The position numbers and the translations under genes are program-made. From Gordionus sp. m RMFG-2023 (lineage: Eukaryota > Nematomorpha > Gordioida > Chordodea > Parachordodidae): a DNA stretch of 64,000 nucleotides. Within the stretch, counting starts at the first letter, position 1, and each line of letters opens with the position of its first letter. Shown one piece after another: positions 59,800-64,000 of this stretch. The notes beneath the pieces are model-generated. The model was given only the letters and a program-made list of their open reading frames with translations, was not told the origin of the DNA and ran no database searches. The DNA is taken from positions 6,171,743-6,235,742 of the forward strand of contig NC_088778.1 in the NCBI RefSeq assembly GCF_954871325.1, given 5' to 3'.

Positions 59800-60360
59800 A
59801 TAAATATTTTTTATTAAAAAATATTATAAATGTCTAGTATTGATTTACTTTAATTATTTGTATGCATAATAAATGACAAAATATGAAATAAAGAATAATT
59901 GTTTAGAATTTGCAAATTTCAAGGGCAAGAGCGAAGCGATGGTACGCCAAATAGGGAGTATGTGCATAGCCCCCCCCCCCATAATTCTTTTTAGTTGAGC
60001 TTCCCTGAGATTGTAAATGTTAGTGACGCCTCTGTCTAGTAGTATATATTCATAATTGTTTACAACATAAGGAATTAATCAAGATACTTAATTGCAATAT
60101 GATACCTATTTATCATACCCTGTCATCCTTTAATTTTTATTGATATACTTGTATAAATTCATTCTAATTCTATTTAATATTATGTTTATCTCTATGTGAA
60201 AACTTGCACAAAAGCTTGCGGGCTTTATTGCGGAACGCCATTCCTGTTAGATGAACCAAACGACAATTCGGTGAATATGGGACTTCATAAAAATTACGGG
60301 GCAGAATTGGGAGTGTTCACCTGATTTTAAAGTCTAAAGAGAACGTTATGTAAACGTTTA
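59800..60360. other. intergenic DNA
   Basis: Contains a run of about eleven C near 59970 and, at 59990-60035, GAGCTTCCCTGAGATTGTAA with GTGACGCC, a terminus-like string related to 16238-16445. 60190-60360 is less AT-rich and could be the 5' leader of the candidate gene at 60365. Confidence 0.4.
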
Positions 60361-60364
60361 AGAC

Positions 60365-60713
60365 ATGGTTGGAAAAGAACCCACATTCTTGAAAGTTCCC
60401 GCGAATTATTTTATTCCGAGATTTCCAGTTGATCTCGAAAAGAATAAATATAAAAGGTAAGGTATTACGGAAAATATAAAGCTAAGTGGAGATATTGGCG
60501 TTGTCTGGCTGAAAGTTTGACAAATGTGTTCGGTTTCGCAGTATAAAGCTGAAGGGTTTTCGTCGTGATTTCTATCAAGTTTTTTTTATTATTAAATGTT
60601 ACACCCCTTTCCAGGTGCCTTTAAATAAAAAGCAATATGTATTTTGTCCTAGATTCATGATTAATTATAGCCCATTTCTTTCTTTCTTCCATTCTTTCTA
60701 TATCAAATGTTAA
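60365..60713 (+). CDS. candidate small two-exon gene, function unknown
   Basis: ATG 60365, with an in-frame TAA two codons before it, encodes MVGKEPTFLKVPANYFIPRF then PVDLEKNKYK up to a GTAAGG donor at 60457. An 85 bp intron ending TTTCGCAG (60541) joins in phase to 60542-60713, encoding IKLKGFRRDFYQVFFIIKCY and on to a TAA, 87 residues in all. The first exon has coding-like composition for this genome; the second is less convincing, and GTGCCT within it could be a donor to a further exon. No signal peptide or known domain is visible. Confidence 0.3.
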
Positions 60714-61419
60714 AAAAATAAAATAAATTTAAAAGAACATAGTGTTTATATATTAAAAACTAATCTGTGCAGTTAAAAAACTTAACTCTTATTCAATCGG
60801 AATAATCACTTTTATGACTTTGAAAGGTGGTTTTCTGGAAATTGATAGAACCTATTTTATTGTTTATCAATTTAATTTAATGGAAAAAATTGTAATGGGA
60901 TAAGATAACCTTCTTTGATACAAACAAACTGAGTATACGCTATTTTACTCTTATCGCTCCCCTCCACTCTCTTATCAACCTCCTCTACGCTATCAACCTC
61001 CTCTACGCTATGAACTACCACCAACTTTTATATTTTGGCTTTCTCAACCGATAACTATCAAGCATTGAAACCCCCTCCTCTTCACACTTTAACGCTCTAC
61101 ACAGGGCGTAAATACTGATAGACTACTGTCCCCTATTAAAGGTGATATAATTAAGTATAATGAAAAAATTATAAAACCATAAGACTTGTGGTCTGGATGC
61201 CATACATAGTGAATTCCTAGAGAATAACCCATCGTTGTAAGCGGAGATTTTTTTCCCTATTATGACAAAAGGGAGAGAAGGGCCATGCCCAATAGATAGA
61301 ATTACTGTCATCCTAATTAACTTCCCAAATACAAATAATATCAAATATATTAAAGACTGAAGAGGGCCTCTTTTAATCCAGTGATTTATAGTTATTCACA
61401 CATATCATTTTAAAGAGAC

Positions 61420-62640
61420 TAAAGCCAATGGTTGAACAAGACTATGTGAGCTCACTAGTATAGTTCAGGAAAGGTCATAATGCACTCGAAAACATATCGT
61501 CATTAAAAGCGATACGGAAAAGCTAATTATTTATTGAAGCATTAGACTTTAGGAAAGCTTCTTGATTCTCTTATTCATTCAAGTTTGTAGAAGGTATTAG
61601 GAGTTAGGGACGCCTGCCCATCTTTTGAAATTTATAATTAGTATATACGATAACTACTCGATGCAGATTATATATGCTTCAGAAATACCCAGAAATTTCT
61701 ACTAAAATTGGGTTGAAACAGAGATGTGTCTTATCTCCGCTACTTTACAATTACATTATAAACCATATTATAAAAAGAAGGTTAAAGTCTTGTGTTCAGA
61801 ACAGTTGGTAATGGATGATATAAATATACCAGTGTTTGCAGATGACCTTTGTTCAACGGGGGAATAATACCAGAACGTCAATCTTAGTGAACAATATAAT
61901 CATGAAATCCAGGATTTCGGAATTGAAAATGAATGCTGAAAAAACAAAGGTGATGACCTCAACCACCACGTTACCCCATGTTAACCTAAGAATAAACGAG
62001 GAGGATAATGAGGAAGTCGAATTCTTGAAATATCTGGGAATTATTTTTGACAGAAAAGGAATAACTAAACAGGATTTAGTAGTAAAATTAAACAAGGTAA
62101 GAATCAAATATCGATCTTTTATAAAGGCACGACTTTCAAATTAATATCTCTCTCGTTAAAGACTCGATTTTTTAAAATTTTAGTACTCTCCTACTGCATT
62201 ATGGCATTGAGAAATAACGATATTTATCAACAAATGCCTAAGGTATATCATCAAAACCTTCTTTCCTTTTAATACATCCAATAGTATCTTATGGACTAGA
62301 TTAGCACCCCTTCCATTATATAGGTTAATAGAATATAGGAAAAGCGAGTTAGTGAGTCATATCCTTAGGCCAGCCCCTAACAGCCTAATCTATCATCATT
62401 CATTATATAATCTGAGAGGAGACATCCTTTATAGGTTCCTAACGTACATAAATAGTTGGTTTGGCAGGATACCTAAATCATAGCAGAGATAGGCCTTTCT
62501 TGGGAATTCATCAAACGGGCTACTCTAGATAGACGTACATTTAAGATAATCTTGAGCCCAAAACACGACTATATAACGAACACCTGCAGAGGGGGGAGGT
62601 AAATTCTTCTTTTATAGTGAGATCTCAAATACTTCTACTT
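61420..62640 (+). pseudogene. second LINE, reverse transcriptase and C-terminal part, broken
   Basis: Plus-strand peptides in changing frames match a different endonuclease-reverse-transcriptase LINE: IDFRKAFDS-like (read as LDFRKAS), KIGLKQRCVLSPLLYNYI, FADDLCSTG, then the 61836-62144 frame (ISELKMNAEKTKVM, VEFLKYLGIIFDRKGIT) and a tail with NTSNSILWTR, LIEYRKSELVSHILRP and HHSLYNLRGD. The FADD box is present. There are many stops and shifts, and no endonuclease domain in view (5' truncated). It is clearly older and more AT-rich than the RTE at 56790. Confidence 0.75.
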
Positions 62641-62822
62641 GGCCTCAAATTCTTATGTAATTTTGGCTCGAATAATTAAAATTAAACATATCGCAATTCG
62701 TTGTATAAGGATTATCGGTTTTTAAACCAGTTTTTCAGCCTATGAGTTAAGTAGACTAAAGGGAAACTAATGTACCACTTTTATATACTAAAATTCAACA
62801 ATAATTTAATAGGTTTATAAAT

Positions 62823-63010
62823 TTAATTGTTATAAGTGTATTTGTCAGGATAGCTTCTTGCTCTGTATCCTCCTTCGCCTACTATACTTAATACTAATAC
62901 TTCAATTTGATAATATGTAGTTCCACCCTTATATTTAAAATATGCATTACAAGGTTTGTTGGTACCCTTGAGAAAAAATATCGCCATATCCATATGACAC
63001 ACGTTAGCTC
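62823..63010 (-). CDS. orphan C-terminal exon, function unknown
   Basis: On the minus strand, after an AAAAATAG acceptor (63011-63020), 62 codons run open to a TAA at 62823-62825. They encode ANVCHMDMAIFFLKGTNKPC, then AYFKYKGGTTYYQIEVLVLS and VGEGGYRARSYPDKYTYNN. Balanced residue use with Gly, Cys, Arg and Pro is unlike chance frames in this AT-rich DNA, which are dominated by F, I, K, N and L. Two cysteines and alternating beta-like segments suggest an extracellular domain, which is inference. Earlier exons would lie to the right, beyond repeat B or outside the window. Not recognised. Confidence 0.35.
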
Positions 63011-63056
63011 CTATTTTTCAGGTCTGTGACCACGTGTTAAACAAGATAACATAGGA

Positions 63057-63967
63057 TTTAGATACCATAACTGCTGAAAAATGATTAAAGATGCCAAAAC
63101 ATATCCCTCTTATATAAACTTCACATCTAATATAAAATAAGGCTATAAAACTATGTATTTTAATTAAGAGCTTCTTATATTTTTCAATAGTGGTATAACT
63201 GATTGAATTTATCATAGATATATTATGTAAGCAAAATATTAGAAACCTAGGACCGAGTAGTTTATTTTGGAACCTAATATTTTAAATCCCTATTATTAGG
63301 TATAAAAATAAGAATAAATGTAATATATTTTTTGAAAATCTGGGCCAGGCAGGGCCGTGCAAATGATACCTCTGAGATCCCTGAAAAAATAAATAAAATG
63401 ATATAAGTAAAATCCTTTTTTATGATTTTTTTTCTTGCAAAATATAGGAAATAATTTAGAATAATCGTTATCTTCAGAATAAGCGAAATTATTCTACCCT
63501 TTTCCTTATTTCTCATTGTACACTACTTATTTACTTTGCCTTCATCCTTCATTTTCTCAATTAATAATCCTTAGCTTCATTCCTTCCTGTTTCGCCTCCA
63601 ACCTCTTTAATTATGCAAACTCATATCGTGTAAATCATTACAGTTTTAACTCTCATTTCGAACCAGAAACACATCCCTAGAAAGAGAAGAGCTAGCTTTG
63701 CATGAAATTTTTCCCACTGACATTTCGGCGTCATCCCAATTGCGCCTCCAAACCTATTGTTAACTTCCATACTTTTTCGCCATTTGATTTCCAAGGTTTT
63801 CCTTTCTCATATTTTTCCTTCTCATATTTTCCCTTACAAACAAAAAATGGCTTCAGTCTGAAAAAATTTTCTTTTCCGGGCTAAATATATCTTTATTATT
63901 TAATAAATCAGCAAAAATATTATTCCTTAGATAAATATTATTTATTTAATGTCCGTCTCGAACAAAA
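63057..63967 (+). repeat. dispersed repeat B, copy 2
   Basis: Aligns with 38150-38916 in the same orientation. It carries an extra segment at about 63245-63410 (with GGGCCAGGCAGGGCCGTGC, a transposon-end-like string) that copy 1 lacks, so another element probably inserted here. Minus-strand frames such as CQWEKFHAKLALLFLG are partly shared with copy 1 but broken. Confidence 0.75.
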
Positions 63968-64000
63968 TGTATATATATAATTATATTATATAAATAATAT

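Overview
This is a very AT-rich, gene-poor, repeat-laden eukaryotic nuclear window. The gene-family clues (two rhodopsin-type seven-helix receptors, a serpin, a probable membrane-tethered phosphatase-1 docking protein) point to an invertebrate animal with fast-evolving proteins. I cannot name the lineage. Introns that can be deduced are very short (43, 48, 48 and 67 bp, and about 85 bp in two weaker models). Transposable elements are diverse: hAT, MULE, Helitron, three LINE lineages, one Ty3/Gypsy fossil, many foldback MITEs and several unclassified dispersed repeats.

Layout. 1-4.7 kb is non-coding DNA with one tRNA-derived element inside inverted repeats. 4755-5270 is an intact one-exon gene whose product carries SILR and RVRF phosphatase-1 docking motifs and a basic plus four-cysteine tail. 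From its 3' end to about 9955 the top strand becomes T/G-rich: a G-quadruplex motif, 2.6 kb of T-rich DNA, then 1.8 kb of a roughly 28-30 bp minisatellite. 10-20 kb is transposon territory: a 333 bp MITE, a hAT copy (12513-14115), a MULE with a perfect 9 bp target duplication (14206-16228), a dispersed 430 bp repeat, two hairpin elements and a roughly 110 bp tandem-repeat element.

22-35 kb holds a hAT fragment and a tandem segmental duplication carrying two related GPCR genes (25617-27027 and 32041-33413), both frame-broken as read here. Between them lie a Gypsy fossil, another dispersed repeat, a hairpin element and a 14 bp minisatellite. 35-45.7 kb is mostly non-coding, ending in a divergent serpin (44396-45682) whose likely signal-peptide exon lies about 5 kb upstream (39315-39372); the serpin stops before the reactive-centre loop. 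46-64 kb has hAT relics, a nonautonomous GGCC-rich element, a candidate two-exon gene (50255-50701), a Helitron helicase fragment, LINE fragments, a nearly full-length but broken RTE-type LINE (56790-59790), a candidate small spliced gene (60365-60713), a second LINE (61420-62640) and an orphan C-terminal exon (62823-63010, minus).

The host genes do not form an obvious pathway. Receptor, serpin and phosphatase-1 docking protein are independent loci separated by repeats. The most interesting points are the docking-protein gene with its strand-skewed downstream block, the receptor duplication, the loop-less serpin, and several short exons recoverable only by splice-phase reasoning. All family assignments come from reading motifs by eye; no database search was run.
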